Assembly (NCBI RefSeq): GCF_917563915.1
Contig: NZ_CAKJTI010000006.1
Span: forward strand, 140,886-204,885
Length of the DNA stretch: 64,000 bases
Source: Bacillus rhizoplanae
GTDB lineage: Bacteria > Bacillota > Bacilli > Bacillales > Bacillaceae_G
Direction of reading: 5' to 3'
Positions 45,715 through 54,062 of this stretch are shown here, piece by piece. The stretch's first letter is position 1, and each line of letters starts with the position of its first letter. The position numbers and the translations under genes were made by a program. Under the pieces are notes generated by a model, which was not told the DNA's origin, did not search any database, and was given only the letters and a program-made list of their open reading frames with translations.

Positions 45715-46338
45715 ATGGATGAACAACAATTATTATTTTTAGATTTTGAGTTTACAATGCCTCAGAATCGAAAAAAGCCAAAAGGATTTTTTCCGGAAAT
45801 TATTGAAGTAGGAATTGTTTCGGTTGTAAATCATGTTGTAGTTGATACGTATTCTTCTTATGTAAAACCGGAAACTTTTTCATCGTTAACAGAACGGTGC
45901 AAAAAGTTTTTAGGAATTCAGCAAGAAGCAGTGGATGATGGGATTTCATTTGCAACGCTTGTTGAAAAGCTGGCAAACTATGATAAACGTTGCAGTACAA
46001 CAGTTGTGACGTGGGGAAATATGGATATGAGAGTGCTGAAACATAATTGCGAAATAACGAATATTTCTTATCCATTTACGGGACAATGTCGTGATTTATC
46101 GTTAGAGTATAAGCGTTTTTTTGGGGATCGCAACCAAACTGGATTATGGAAAGCTATTGAAGCATACGGAAAGGTCGCTACAGGTAAGCATCACTGTGCG
46201 TTAGATGATGCAATGACAACATATAACATTTTTAAACTTGTTGAGAAAGATAAGCAATACTTAGTAAAACCAGCTCCTCCAACACTTGGCGAGCTTGTAG
46301 ACTTTTCGAAAGTATTAAAAAAGGTAAGTGCACAATAA
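45715..46338 (+). CDS. kapD: 3'-5' exonuclease KapD
   Basis: This 207-aa DEDDh exonuclease has LFLDFEFTMP (DEDD motif I, residues ~7-16), TWGNMDMRVLK near residue 99 and HHCALDDAMTTYNIF near residue 161. In B. subtilis KapD affects sporulation by acting against the KinA pathway. The neighbour kapB is divergently arranged here (it converges on kapD). ATG 45715 follows AAGGAAGGG. Confidence 0.9.
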   Translation: MDEQQLLFLDFEFTMPQNRKKPKGFFPEIIEVGIVSVVNHVVVDTYSSYVKPETFSSLTERCKKFLGIQQEAVDDGISFATLVEKLANYDKRCSTTVVTWGNMDMRVLKHNCEITNISYPFTGQCRDLSLEYKRFFGDRNQTGLWKAIEAYGKVATGKHHCALDDAMTTYNIFKLVEKDKQYLVKPAPPTLGELVDFSKVLKKVSAQ

Positions 46339-46376
46339 CAGCCAAATTACAATCATAATTGTAATTTGGCTGTTTT
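46337..46376. terminator. Bidirectional terminator kapD / kapB
   Basis: AACAGCCAAATTACAAT and ATTGTAATTTGGCTGTT pair perfectly around CATA. Confidence 0.9.
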
Positions 46377-46397
46377 GTTTGTTCAGCGCTACTGATC

Positions 46398-46781
46398 TTA
46401 CAATTGATAATCATGCTTTAATTGTTCTAGCACTTGTAAGCTTCGCTGTGCAAATGGAGAGTCGTCCTCTTGTAATTGTTGCATTTGTTCTGTTAATGCT
46501 TTTCGAAGCGATTCTTTATAATCAGGCACGTCACCTTCATAATGCTTGACCATTTGCTGTGGGATATTTGTTTGTTCACGAAATGCTAAGGCGCGGCGTT
46601 CATGGAAAAATGGCACGTCAGCTTGTTTTACGTTATGTAAGTCGCCTTGCATTGGATGTTTCATAACTGCGAGAACCTTTACAAGATAATGCTGTGGACG
46701 AACATTTGTAATTTCACCAATGTACTTCCCTGTTTTGTAAATGCCTGTTACAACATCACCAATTTGGAATGTTTCATTCAT
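46398..46781 (-). CDS. kapB: Kinase-associated protein B (sporulation)
   Basis: This 127-aa protein begins MNETFQIGDVVTGIYKTGKY and matches KapB, a factor in the KinB phosphorelay. It has an SH3-like beta N-terminal part (residues 1-60) followed by a helical C-terminal region ending SLQVLEQLKHDYQL. No lipobox is visible. I chose ATG 46781 eight bases after GAGG; the in-frame GTG 9 bases upstream overlaps that site. Confidence 0.88.
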   Translation of the reverse strand: MNETFQIGDVVTGIYKTGKYIGEITNVRPQHYLVKVLAVMKHPMQGDLHNVKQADVPFFHERRALAFREQTNIPQQMVKHYEGDVPDYKESLRKALTEQMQQLQEDDSPFAQRSLQVLEQLKHDYQL

Positions 46782-46907
46782 GTTTTTCACCTCTTTCTCA
46801 TAGTAAGCAATGGAAGAGAAGGAGTCAAAGGAGAAGGAAGTTTTGTTTTGACTGAAAGTTCTGTATAATTGATTGTATAAAGGAAATGAACAAAGGAGTG
46901 AAGAATT

Positions 46908-47084
46908 ATGATGCCTTTATACTTTCCAGAAGACAAGACAGAATATATTATACCTGCCATTGTATGTGTGTTATTTCTTATTGGAGCAGTTGCTACGTGG
47001 CGTATGTTTATTAAATCATCAGAACGAGAAGCAGAGAATTTGCAAGAGATGGAAAAACGTATTATGGGACGAGAAAAACGATAA
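46908..47084 (+). CDS. Small single-pass membrane protein, unknown function
   Basis: This is a 58-aa protein: MMPLYFPEDKTEYIIPAIVC..., one helix at residues ~13-32, then a charged C-terminal tail ending MGREKR. ATG 46908 is seven bases after AAAGGAGTG. The TAA stop lies within the ATAAA that begins an inverted bcr1-like element, so the original end may have been changed by the insertion. Confidence 0.7.
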   Translation: MMPLYFPEDKTEYIIPAIVCVLFLIGAVATWRMFIKSSEREAENLQEMEKRIMGREKR

Positions 47085-47200
47085 AGTGAAACTTCCTTTT
47101 GGAGTGCTTTTCTCCAAAAGGTTAGTTGAACCAATCGGGCACTTACGGACGCTTCTTCATCGAGAATTGGCTGAAGTATAGCGTCTATAAGTAGCGGGAG
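47081..47200 (-). repeat. bcr1-like element, CTTTTGGAG subfamily
   Basis: It begins ATAAAGTGAAACTTCC and carries CCTTTTGGAG/CTCCAAAAGG in place of the CCATCAGTGGG hairpin, and GACGCT/AGCGTC in place of GGCAGT/ACTGCC. The core TTAGTTGAACCAATCGGG is unchanged. Confidence 0.8.
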
Positions 47201-47264
47201 TTTTTGTATGTTTCCTTCTAGGCTCGGACAATATAAGAACAGAATGAGTCTGGAGGGAATACGG

Positions 47265-47813
47265 ATGAAAAAGCAACTCGTATTGGGATGTTTCGCAGCT
47301 TTCCTCTTTGCTGGATGTGCACAAGAGAAGCCGACAAAAATAGAAGTGAAGCTTTACAATGCTTTTGGAGATAAAGTTGGAACAGCTAAGGTCTCTCAGG
47401 AGACAAGCGGTGTAAAGATTTCTATTAAAGCAGAAGGATTTACACCTGGTGTACACGGAGTACATATTCATGAAATGGGTGAATGTAAAGCACCGGACTT
47501 TATTTCTTCTGGAGATCATTTTAATCTCAGTAAAAAGAAGCATGGATTATTGCATCCGCAAGGGTATGAAAACGGAGATTTACCGAATGTAATTGCAGAT
47601 GGTGAAGGAAAGATTAAAGCGGATATTACTGCACCGCAAGTGAGTTTAAAAGAAGGAAAAACAACGCTGCATAAAAAAGACGGCGCATCGCTTATTATTA
47701 CAGAAAATGCAGATGACGGGATGACGCAACCAGCTGGAAATTCGGGGAAACGAATTGTATGCGGTGTGATTGTGAAAAAAGCTTCGGATATAAAAAAAGA
47801 AAAAGGAAAATAA
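47265..47813 (+). CDS. sodC: Cu-Zn superoxide dismutase-like lipoprotein (likely ligand-deficient)
   Basis: This 182-aa lipoprotein has a signal with lipobox LFAGC (Cys ~18). The SOD fold is recognisable: VHIHEMGEC (two Cu His), SGDHFNLSKKKHG (bridging His and Zn His), GDLPNV and GNSGKRIVCGVI. However, the His usually before GDL is Glu-Asn (YENGDLPN), and the Cu His in the V-H-x-x-x-D-D segment is Thr (LIITENADD). B. subtilis YojM also lacks Cu ligands. Enzyme activity is therefore doubtful. I chose ATG 47265 behind GGAGGG. Confidence 0.85.
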   Translation: MKKQLVLGCFAAFLFAGCAQEKPTKIEVKLYNAFGDKVGTAKVSQETSGVKISIKAEGFTPGVHGVHIHEMGECKAPDFISSGDHFNLSKKKHGLLHPQGYENGDLPNVIADGEGKIKADITAPQVSLKEGKTTLHKKDGASLIITENADDGMTQPAGNSGKRIVCGVIVKKASDIKKEKGK

Positions 47814-47814
47814 G

Positions 47815-47875
47815 AAAAACGTTCGGAAAACTGAACGTTTTAAGGCTGCCGGGAAAGTCTCGGCAGCCTTTATAT
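47815..47875 (+). terminator. Two hairpins after sodC
   Basis: AAAACGTTC/GAACGTTTT is followed by GGCTGCCG/CGGCAGCC and TTTATATATT. Confidence 0.8.
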
Positions 47876-47884
47876 ATTTTGATG

Positions 47885-48030
47885 TTAAAATCGCCGATAC
47901 AAGTTCTTGGATGCGGGCACAAAGTGTTTCAACAAAATTTGGTCCTTCGTGTAAGGTAACTCATATTCGCGTGCGACATTCGCTAAAGCACGGACAATTT
48001 CACGACGATAAGCAGCCGTCGAAGAACGAA
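47885..48030 (-). pseudogene. C-terminal coding remnant cut by bcr1
   Basis: On the minus strand a frame reads RSSTAAYRREIVRALANVAR...KHFVPASKNLYRRF and stops at TAA 47887-47885. It has no start and is cut at 48030 by the end of a bcr1 fragment. Codon choice looks genuine. I do not recognise the parent gene. Confidence 0.45.
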
Positions 48031-48049
48031 CATGGAAATTTCACTTTAT
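48030..48049 (+). repeat. bcr1 3'-end fragment
   Basis: CATGGAAATTTCACTTTAT is the end of a bcr1; the rest has been lost. Confidence 0.6.
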
Positions 48050-48071
48050 AATTTTGAAATTATGAAATGAT

Positions 48072-48179
48072 TTTATCCCGCTATTCGCGGGCAGTAAGAT
48101 CCCCACCTCAAGATTGAGAGAAGCGAAGAAGATAGGTGGGGGATGAAGAAAACTCTAACTGATGGAAATTTCACTTTAT
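48072..48179 (+). repeat. bcr1 element, short 108-bp form
   Basis: Same deletion as at 15584: the segment between the two GTGGGGGAT repeats is missing. TTTAT is present at both ends. Confidence 0.9.
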
Positions 48180-48255
48180 CACCTGAAAATATTTATTTTA
48201 CTACTTGATACCTCAGTTTGTATTAATATAACCTATTAATATACAATATTCCCAT

Positions 48256-48338
48256 TTTATCCCGATATTTACGGGCGGTAAGACCCTCACTTTAAGATTC
48301 AGAGAGAAACGAAGAAGATAGGTGGGGGATAAAGAAAG
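48256..48338 (+). repeat. bcr1 5' fragment abutting the response-regulator gene
   Basis: It starts TTTATCCCGATA and matches as far as AGGTGGGGGATAAAGAAA; the hairpin end is missing. The ribosome site AAAGGGG of the next gene is at the break. Confidence 0.8.
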
Positions 48339-48346
48339 GGGATTAC

Positions 48347-49021
48347 ATGAAAAAGAAGCTTCTATATATTGAGGACAATAAGGAAATTGGTGCTTGGGTA
48401 TGTGAAGATTTATTCGAACGGGGCTATCAGGTAACTTGGATTACTTCAGGTGAAGGTGCCATTGAACATATGGCGGAAATCGACCTAGTAATCCTTGATA
48501 TTATGCTTCCAGGATTGGATGGCTTTTCAGTTGGACAGCGATTGAAAAAGGAATTTCCAAAGACTCCTATTTTAATGCTATCCGCCAGATCATCGATTGA
48601 TGATAAGTTGCAGGGGCTGCAGTTTGCAGATGATTATATGACAAAGCCTTTTCACCCCGATGAACTCGCGGCACGGGTGGAAGTGCTTCTCAGACGGTTT
48701 GACAAGATATGCTCCCCGCTCATTGTACTATCACATCTCCGCATTTATTTGAATGAGAACCGCATTGTGGATTCCAGATCGAATAATGATGTCATACTTA
48801 CGGCTAAGCAGTTTCAAATTTTCACCTATTTACTCCGTCATCCAAACCAAATCTTAACAAAAGAACAAATTTATGAGGCTGTATGGGGAAATCCATATAT
48901 TGAAGGAGATAAAACCTTAATGGTACATATCCGCCATTTACGCGAAAAAATAGAGCAGGAGCCAAGTCAACCACAAATAATTGAAACAATTCGCGGCATT
49001 GGATATAGGGTGAAACAATGA
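48347..49021 (+). CDS. Response regulator, OmpR/PhoB family
   Basis: This 224-aa protein has a receiver domain with the phospho-acceptor in LVILDIMLPGLDG (~Asp 53), conserved Ser/Thr and Lys in LSARS and MTKPF, and a C-terminal winged-helix domain (TAKQFQIFTYLLRHPNQIL; VHIRHLREKIE; IRGIGYRVK). The GLxxGADDY motif is one residue short (GLQFADDY). ATG 48347 follows AAAGGGG. It overlaps the histidine kinase gene by 4 bp. Codon choice here looks richer in G+C than in the neighbours. Confidence 0.92.
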   Translation: MKKKLLYIEDNKEIGAWVCEDLFERGYQVTWITSGEGAIEHMAEIDLVILDIMLPGLDGFSVGQRLKKEFPKTPILMLSARSSIDDKLQGLQFADDYMTKPFHPDELAARVEVLLRRFDKICSPLIVLSHLRIYLNENRIVDSRSNNDVILTAKQFQIFTYLLRHPNQILTKEQIYEAVWGNPYIEGDKTLMVHIRHLREKIEQEPSQPQIIETIRGIGYRVKQ

Positions 49022-50370
49022 AATTCCGACATTCGCTGTTAGTTAGATATTTGTTGATCATTACAACTGCACTTGTTTTATGGCCGTTTGTTTTACCTCT
49101 TTATTACTTGCCGAAATATACACTAGACAAGGATATGCAACAAAAGGTCAAGTATATGGATACAAAAAAGTTGGAACAAATGTGGAATGATGAGGCAGCA
49201 AAGTTGAACGGGGCGCCCCCGGATCAAGTGGACAAACAACTCCGTTCGTTAAAAGAGCGATATTCAATGGCGACAATGTTTTGGGTTGACGCCGCAGGCA
49301 AAACACAGCTCAAACTTCCCGAAAAAAAGAGTATACCTGACCAATGGACGTTTCAGGAAAGCACTAAGTTTATGAAGAAAAATGTTGATAATGACCTGTT
49401 CACAATTATTGCCTTTATTGGCGGCGACCAGAGCCAAGGCTTTATGGTTTTTCAAGTCCCTCTTTCCGTTACACAACCACCCGGCCTGTCCGCTATCGAT
49501 GATAAGTTTTTGCTGGTATATGCTGTGCTTGTCTTTGCAATTTTTCTAATTACATCTTGGGTATTTTTCTCGAAAATTCGCAGGCGGCTCGTTCAACTAC
49601 AAACCGCAATGGCCGAAGTTGATGAGAACGGCATTCCTCAGAAAATTCTCATTCGTAAAAAGGACGAAATCGCGCAACTAGGGTCGGCATTCAATCATAT
49701 GATTGACGAGTTGATAAACAGTAGGAAACGTGAACAGGAGGAGGAGGCTCTTCGTAAACAATTGATTGCTAATATATCACACGATTTACGGACACCACTC
49801 ACCACCATCCGTGGACATGCTTATTCATTGCAAAAGGAAACTTTATCTCCTAAAGGGAGGGAATCGCTTCATTTGATTGAAAGAAAAGTAGATGCTCTTA
49901 GCCAATTGCTCGAAAACCTTCTTTCCTACACGTTATTATCGGCGGGGAAATATACTTTGCAACAGAAGGAGACAGATATTATCCGATTAACCCGGACTTC
50001 CGCTGCAGGGTGGTTTCCCGTATTTGAAAAGGAAGGATTTGAAGTGGAGGTTCGTTTGTCAAAAAAAGCTTTAATGTGGAATGTCGATCCGCACTGGTTT
50101 ACCCGTATATTAGATAATCTATTCCAGAACGCTGTTAGACACGCAAAAGCCGGACGGTATGTTGGTGTAAGTTTGGAAGAGTTAGATGGAAGGACTGCTG
50201 TTGTTGTTGAGGACAAAGGTCCTGGAATGGATAGCATCTCCAGTGAAAAAGGAGCCGGAATTGGTTTATCCATTGTTTCATTGATGCTCCAAGAAATGAA
50301 TCTTGAATGGAAAATAACAAGTTCCACGAACGGCACTCGCATTTATCTATATAAAAAAGTTGAACTATAA
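49018..50370 (+). CDS. Sensor histidine kinase
   Basis: This 450-aa kinase has helix 1 (residues ~8-27), an extracytoplasmic sensor of ~130 residues, helix 2 (~160-180), HAMP (~185-240), H-box ISHDLRTPLTTIRGH (~residue 260), N-box LDNLFQNAVRHA (~365), and G-boxes VVVEDKGPGM and GAGIGLSIV. The stimulus is unknown. Translation is coupled to the regulator through ATGA. Confidence 0.93.
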   Translation: MKFRHSLLVRYLLIITTALVLWPFVLPLYYLPKYTLDKDMQQKVKYMDTKKLEQMWNDEAAKLNGAPPDQVDKQLRSLKERYSMATMFWVDAAGKTQLKLPEKKSIPDQWTFQESTKFMKKNVDNDLFTIIAFIGGDQSQGFMVFQVPLSVTQPPGLSAIDDKFLLVYAVLVFAIFLITSWVFFSKIRRRLVQLQTAMAEVDENGIPQKILIRKKDEIAQLGSAFNHMIDELINSRKREQEEEALRKQLIANISHDLRTPLTTIRGHAYSLQKETLSPKGRESLHLIERKVDALSQLLENLLSYTLLSAGKYTLQQKETDIIRLTRTSAAGWFPVFEKEGFEVEVRLSKKALMWNVDPHWFTRILDNLFQNAVRHAKAGRYVGVSLEELDGRTAVVVEDKGPGMDSISSEKGAGIGLSIVSLMLQEMNLEWKITSSTNGTRIYLYKKVEL

Positions 50371-50431
50371 ACGAAATAAGCACTGTACATGCATTAGCTC
50401 GCTTGGCAAAAGTTAAACGAAATTTAAACTA

Positions 50432-50486
50432 GACCCCACCATCATTTTAATCTTCACTGATTAAAATGATGGTGGGGTTAAATTTT
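50432..50486 (+). terminator. Terminator of the two-component operon
   Basis: CCCCACCATCATTTTAATC and GATTAAAATGATGGTGGGG form a 19-bp perfect stem, followed by TTAAATTTT. Confidence 0.8.
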
Positions 50487-50578
50487 GAAACATAAATAAA
50501 TATCAATACCCTATCTGGTTGGTTCCTTAGCTTCAGGTCGTAGGTGTTTACAATAGTAAAGAAAAGAGGATGATTTCA

Positions 50579-51649
50579 ATGGAGACTTCATCACCCATAA
50601 TTGAGGAAAAGATTAGAAAAGGTTTTACACGATGGCCCTTATGGATTGGATATGGCGCTGTGGGATGGTCACTGCTCTACGGGACTGTACAGCTTTACTG
50701 GTTACTTGGAGGATCGGGGTATCCCTTTAAACGTGGTGAAATGGACTTGTTTGCGGCTATGGTTACTTATCTTCCACCCCGAGTTGGAGGCCTCATTTTT
50801 GTTATTCTCTGTTTACTAGGAATAGTGATTGGCGTAGCCATGCAAAAAACATGGAGAAGTGTTCTTCTTCGGTGGCTAATGCTTACTTTTGCTTGGTGCT
50901 TTGCTGTTGCCTTGCTCCTTTTTATTCCTGATATTAGCCTAATTATGGTCATGGCTTATGCCTTTTTATTTAAGTTTGCTTTTAACTGGATTATGCTCAA
51001 CCAGGTCATTTGTATTATAGGTGCTCTTCTTTGGATTATGACTGCTGTCGCATATCAACGTAGGACCCGTGATGCTTGTGAATATTGTGGACGGACAGAG
51101 AATGGAAACACATTTTTATTGGTACGCTGGGGGAGATGGCTGACCATTATCGCAGCTCTTGCACCTATTCCCTATGCGCTCACACGTTTTGCGTGGGCAC
51201 TTAATATCCCTTTAGGAGTCGACCCGCAATTCCTTCACGATTTTTCAAAAGTCAATTCTATGTCACAGATAACAGAATGGGTATTTGGGTCTGTTTGCGT
51301 AGGCGGAGGGATTCTTACACTTGGTTTGATTCAAAAATGGGGTGAAATATTCCCTCGTTGGTTCCCGTTCATTGGTGGTAAAAGAGTTCCCATCATGCTC
51401 GCAGTGGTTCCAGCCTCTATTATAGCCATTGCTGTAACTGCAGCCGGATTTGTCTTTACCTTTAGTTTTTTTGCTGTGACATTTCACCTTATGCCAGTCG
51501 ATAACATCCTCCTCAGTCAGATATGGGGGACGGTTGGACCTATGATTTTCTGGGTGCCATGGGGAGTAGCACTTGGTCTTGCTGCCATCGCTTACTATTA
51601 TCGTCGGCGTGGTAAGTGTACGCATTGTGGGAGAGACGATCAAAATTGA
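50579..51649 (+). CDS. Polytopic membrane protein with cysteine pairs, unknown function
   Basis: This 356-aa protein has about nine helices and two cytoplasmic CxxC motifs (CEYCGRTENG near residue 167 and CTHCGRDDQN at the C-terminus), which may bind zinc. I do not recognise it beyond a likeness to DUF3995-type membrane proteins. I chose ATG 50579, nine bases after AAGAGG; ATG 50570 overlaps the site. It lies downstream of the two-component system and is likely its target or partner. The next gene is similar in part (PKWVPLIGGRK / PRWFPFIGGKR). Confidence 0.65.
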   Translation: METSSPIIEEKIRKGFTRWPLWIGYGAVGWSLLYGTVQLYWLLGGSGYPFKRGEMDLFAAMVTYLPPRVGGLIFVILCLLGIVIGVAMQKTWRSVLLRWLMLTFAWCFAVALLLFIPDISLIMVMAYAFLFKFAFNWIMLNQVICIIGALLWIMTAVAYQRRTRDACEYCGRTENGNTFLLVRWGRWLTIIAALAPIPYALTRFAWALNIPLGVDPQFLHDFSKVNSMSQITEWVFGSVCVGGGILTLGLIQKWGEIFPRWFPFIGGKRVPIMLAVVPASIIAIAVTAAGFVFTFSFFAVTFHLMPVDNILLSQIWGTVGPMIFWVPWGVALGLAAIAYYYRRRGKCTHCGRDDQN

Positions 51650-51669
51650 AGCAGAAAAAAGAGAGTTGC

Positions 51670-52344
51670 ATGAATAGGAACAAAATAACTAATAATGGGG
51701 AATCTTCCATGCAAATATTAAATGTTTTTGAACGCTTTACAAAGAAAGCGGTATGGCCTGGTTACGTTGGTTGCCTATGGGCATTTATGTATGCAGTTTT
51801 TGTTCGATTTTATGAAGCGGCAGGGGGGAATATAGGCCTTTCGGGCCAACTTAATGACCCTAAATCATTTTACATGGCAAGTTACATCGCTGGTGTCATC
51901 ATCATGTTATGTGGATTTGCCTTGCTTACACTTATCAAACCATGGGGAAAGGTCATTCCGAAATGGGTGCCGTTGATTGGAGGCAGAAAGATCCATCGTC
52001 TTATTTTATTAATCCCTACTCTTATCGGAACTGCCTTTTTAATTGCTCATGGAGTCAGTGGCATGATTACAAAAGCTATGCTTTTGGCAGGTGTCATTAC
52101 AATTAACTTCCCTGGCTGGACTGTAGTCGATGTCCATAGCTTAGCTATATGGGATCTCTTGTTTTACGAACCGTGGTTTGTCATTATGGGTATTTTGGCT
52201 GGTTTGACTGCTTCCCATTATGCGCAAGCTTCTGGTGTTCCACTTTCTGCATTCAGACGCTGTACGTTAATTTATTTGAGTTTGGTTTTTCTCCTTACTG
52301 CGCTTTTTGTGTTCGCTATAATTTTTGACTTCGGAAAATTTTAA
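51670..52344 (+). CDS. Membrane protein related to the C-terminal part of its neighbour
   Basis: This 224-aa protein has about five helices. KPWGKVIPKWVPLIGGRKIHRL aligns by eye with QKWGEIFPRWFPFIGGKRVPIM of the upstream protein, so the two are partial paralogues. Starts at ATG 51670 or ATG 51709 (behind ATGGGGAATC) are both possible. Function unknown; likely co-transcribed with the upstream gene. Confidence 0.6.
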   Translation: MNRNKITNNGESSMQILNVFERFTKKAVWPGYVGCLWAFMYAVFVRFYEAAGGNIGLSGQLNDPKSFYMASYIAGVIIMLCGFALLTLIKPWGKVIPKWVPLIGGRKIHRLILLIPTLIGTAFLIAHGVSGMITKAMLLAGVITINFPGWTVVDVHSLAIWDLLFYEPWFVIMGILAGLTASHYAQASGVPLSAFRRCTLIYLSLVFLLTALFVFAIIFDFGKF

Positions 52345-52347
52345 TTA

Positions 52348-52421
52348 CCGCTACTGCGTCGGATCTTATATGAATCTATCACCATACAGATTTTGGTTTG
52401 GCGCAGCAGCGGATTTTTATC
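52348..52421 (+). terminator. Probable terminator of the membrane-protein pair
   Basis: CCGCTACTGCG and CGCAGCAGCGG pair (long loop) and are followed by ATTTTTAT. Confidence 0.5.
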
Positions 52422-52432
52422 ATATCTGACGA

Positions 52433-52473
52433 GAAGACCCCCACCTCAAGCGCGAAGCGGTAGGTGGGGGTAG
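52433..52473 (+). repeat. bcr1 central-stem fragment
   Basis: ACCCCCACCT (52437) and AGGTGGGGGT (ending 52471) are the P1a stem of bcr1, with AAGACCCCC preceding as in the full element. Confidence 0.6.
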
Positions 52474-52515
52474 TTCAATCAAAGAATGTTGGAGTGTATA
52501 ATAACCAGGCTTAAG

Positions 52516-53694
52516 TCACATAGATAGCTTTTCCTTGGAAGTACATGAAAACGCGCATTGTAAGCGGCGGAGCGCATCTTCTAATACAGGGCGTGGACAG
52601 CCGATATTTAAACGAATGTGTTGCTCACCGCCAGCACCAAATTTTTCTCCTGGTTCTACAATGATTCTCCCTTTTTTCTCTAATAATTCCATTCGTTCAT
52701 TTTGAGTCAGTCCAAGTTTGGAACAATCAATCCAAAGCAAGAATGTACCATCTGGTTGAATGACGGATAGCTTCGGAATATGCTGTTTAATAAAATCACA
52801 TGCAAATCGTGCATTCTCTTCTATATAAGATAACAGCTCTGTTAGCCATTCATTGCATTCTGTGTATGCACTTTGCATTGCTGCGTAAGCAAACGTGTTT
52901 AATCCATGAAAGCCTTGGCGATGCTGCACAGCAGTAAAGGAATCTCGCAGCTTTTCATTTGGAATAATAATAACCGATGCTTGCAGCCCAGCAATATTAA
53001 ATGTTTTACTTGGGGCGATGCATGTAACAGCTCGCTTTGCTAAGTTTGCTGATAAAGAAGCGAGTGGTATATGCTTGCGTCCATTAAAGATAATATCAGC
53101 ATGAATTTCATCTGCAATGACGATTACATCATATATTTCGCAGAGCGTGCCGAGTTTAGTTAACTCTTCCACTGTCCATACACGTCCAATCGGATTGTGT
53201 GGACTGCACAGGAACATCAGTTTTACACCTTGCTGAAATTGTTTCTCTAACTGTTCAAAATCCATTTTGTAAACACCGTTTTCTAAGTGTAGTGGATTGG
53301 TAAGCACTTGGCGCCCATTCGTTGTTACCATTTCGAAAAATGGTGGATATACAGGCGGCTGTACAAGTACTGAATCTTTCTTTTCAGTAAAAGCTTGTAC
53401 AGAAACACTAAGTGCAGGAACGATGCCAGCGCTAAAGACAAGCCATTCTTTTTCAATGACCCAATTATATTGTGTTTTTACCCAATGACAAATTGTTTCT
53501 TTTACTTGTTCACTTGAAGTGTTATAACCGAAAATAGGATGTTGTAACCGTTTGGTTAAGGCGTCTTGAATTGGTGAGGGAACAGGGAAGTCCATGTCTG
53601 CAATCCAGGCATGAAGAAGTTCCTCGTTTTTATGTGTATCCCATTTAACGGAATCTGTCCCGCGGCGATTTACCATTTCGTTAAAATTCCCCAT
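52516..53694 (-). CDS. patB: PLP-dependent cystathionine beta-lyase / aminotransferase PatB
   Basis: This 392-aa fold-type I PLP enzyme cleaves C-S bonds in cystathionine. SKTFNIAGLQ carries the PLP lysine (~residue 233), with DEIHADIIF near residue 201 and NPIGRVW near 170. I chose ATG 53694 behind AAAGGAG, giving MGNFNEMVNRRGTDSVKWD; the frame extends upstream but without conservation. It lies divergent from yugE as expected for the yug cluster. Confidence 0.92.
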   Translation of the reverse strand: MGNFNEMVNRRGTDSVKWDTHKNEELLHAWIADMDFPVPSPIQDALTKRLQHPIFGYNTSSEQVKETICHWVKTQYNWVIEKEWLVFSAGIVPALSVSVQAFTEKKDSVLVQPPVYPPFFEMVTTNGRQVLTNPLHLENGVYKMDFEQLEKQFQQGVKLMFLCSPHNPIGRVWTVEELTKLGTLCEIYDVIVIADEIHADIIFNGRKHIPLASLSANLAKRAVTCIAPSKTFNIAGLQASVIIIPNEKLRDSFTAVQHRQGFHGLNTFAYAAMQSAYTECNEWLTELLSYIEENARFACDFIKQHIPKLSVIQPDGTFLLWIDCSKLGLTQNERMELLEKKGRIIVEPGEKFGAGGEQHIRLNIGCPRPVLEDALRRLQCAFSCTSKEKLSM

Positions 53695-53810
53695 ATTTGT
53701 TACTCCTTTCAATAATAGGTTAAAAGTACTGAATGTTCTCTCATTTCTTCTAGCATAGCTGATATGATACGATAAAGAAAAGTGGAAAATAAGAAAAAGG
53801 CGGGAAGTGT

Positions 53811-54062
53811 ATGGGGACATATGAGAAAATGATAGATTTTGTGAAGAGTTGGGATCCGTTTCGAATGGGGCCAGAATTTTATGAAACAGAAGCAAGTGAC
53901 ATCGTCTACATTGTAAGTACATTTGATGATGCGAAATATATCGCAAAGAAAATACAGCACATTTATTTGCTATCATTTGAAAAAACATTACCTATTGAAA
54001 AGTGTCAATGGTTAGCAGAACAATTGTTACTATTAAAAGGTGGCGGAAGTTGTACGCTATAA
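53811..54062 (+). CDS. yugE: DUF1871 protein YugE
   Basis: This 83-aa acidic cytoplasmic protein (MGTYEKMIDFVKSWDPFRMG) matches the DUF1871/YugE family in length and start. Function unknown. The stop TAA lies in the ATAAA at which the downstream bcr1-like array begins, so the last residues (GSCTL) may have been modified by insertion. Confidence 0.8.
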   Translation: MGTYEKMIDFVKSWDPFRMGPEFYETEASDIVYIVSTFDDAKYIAKKIQHIYLLSFEKTLPIEKCQWLAEQLLLLKGGGSCTL

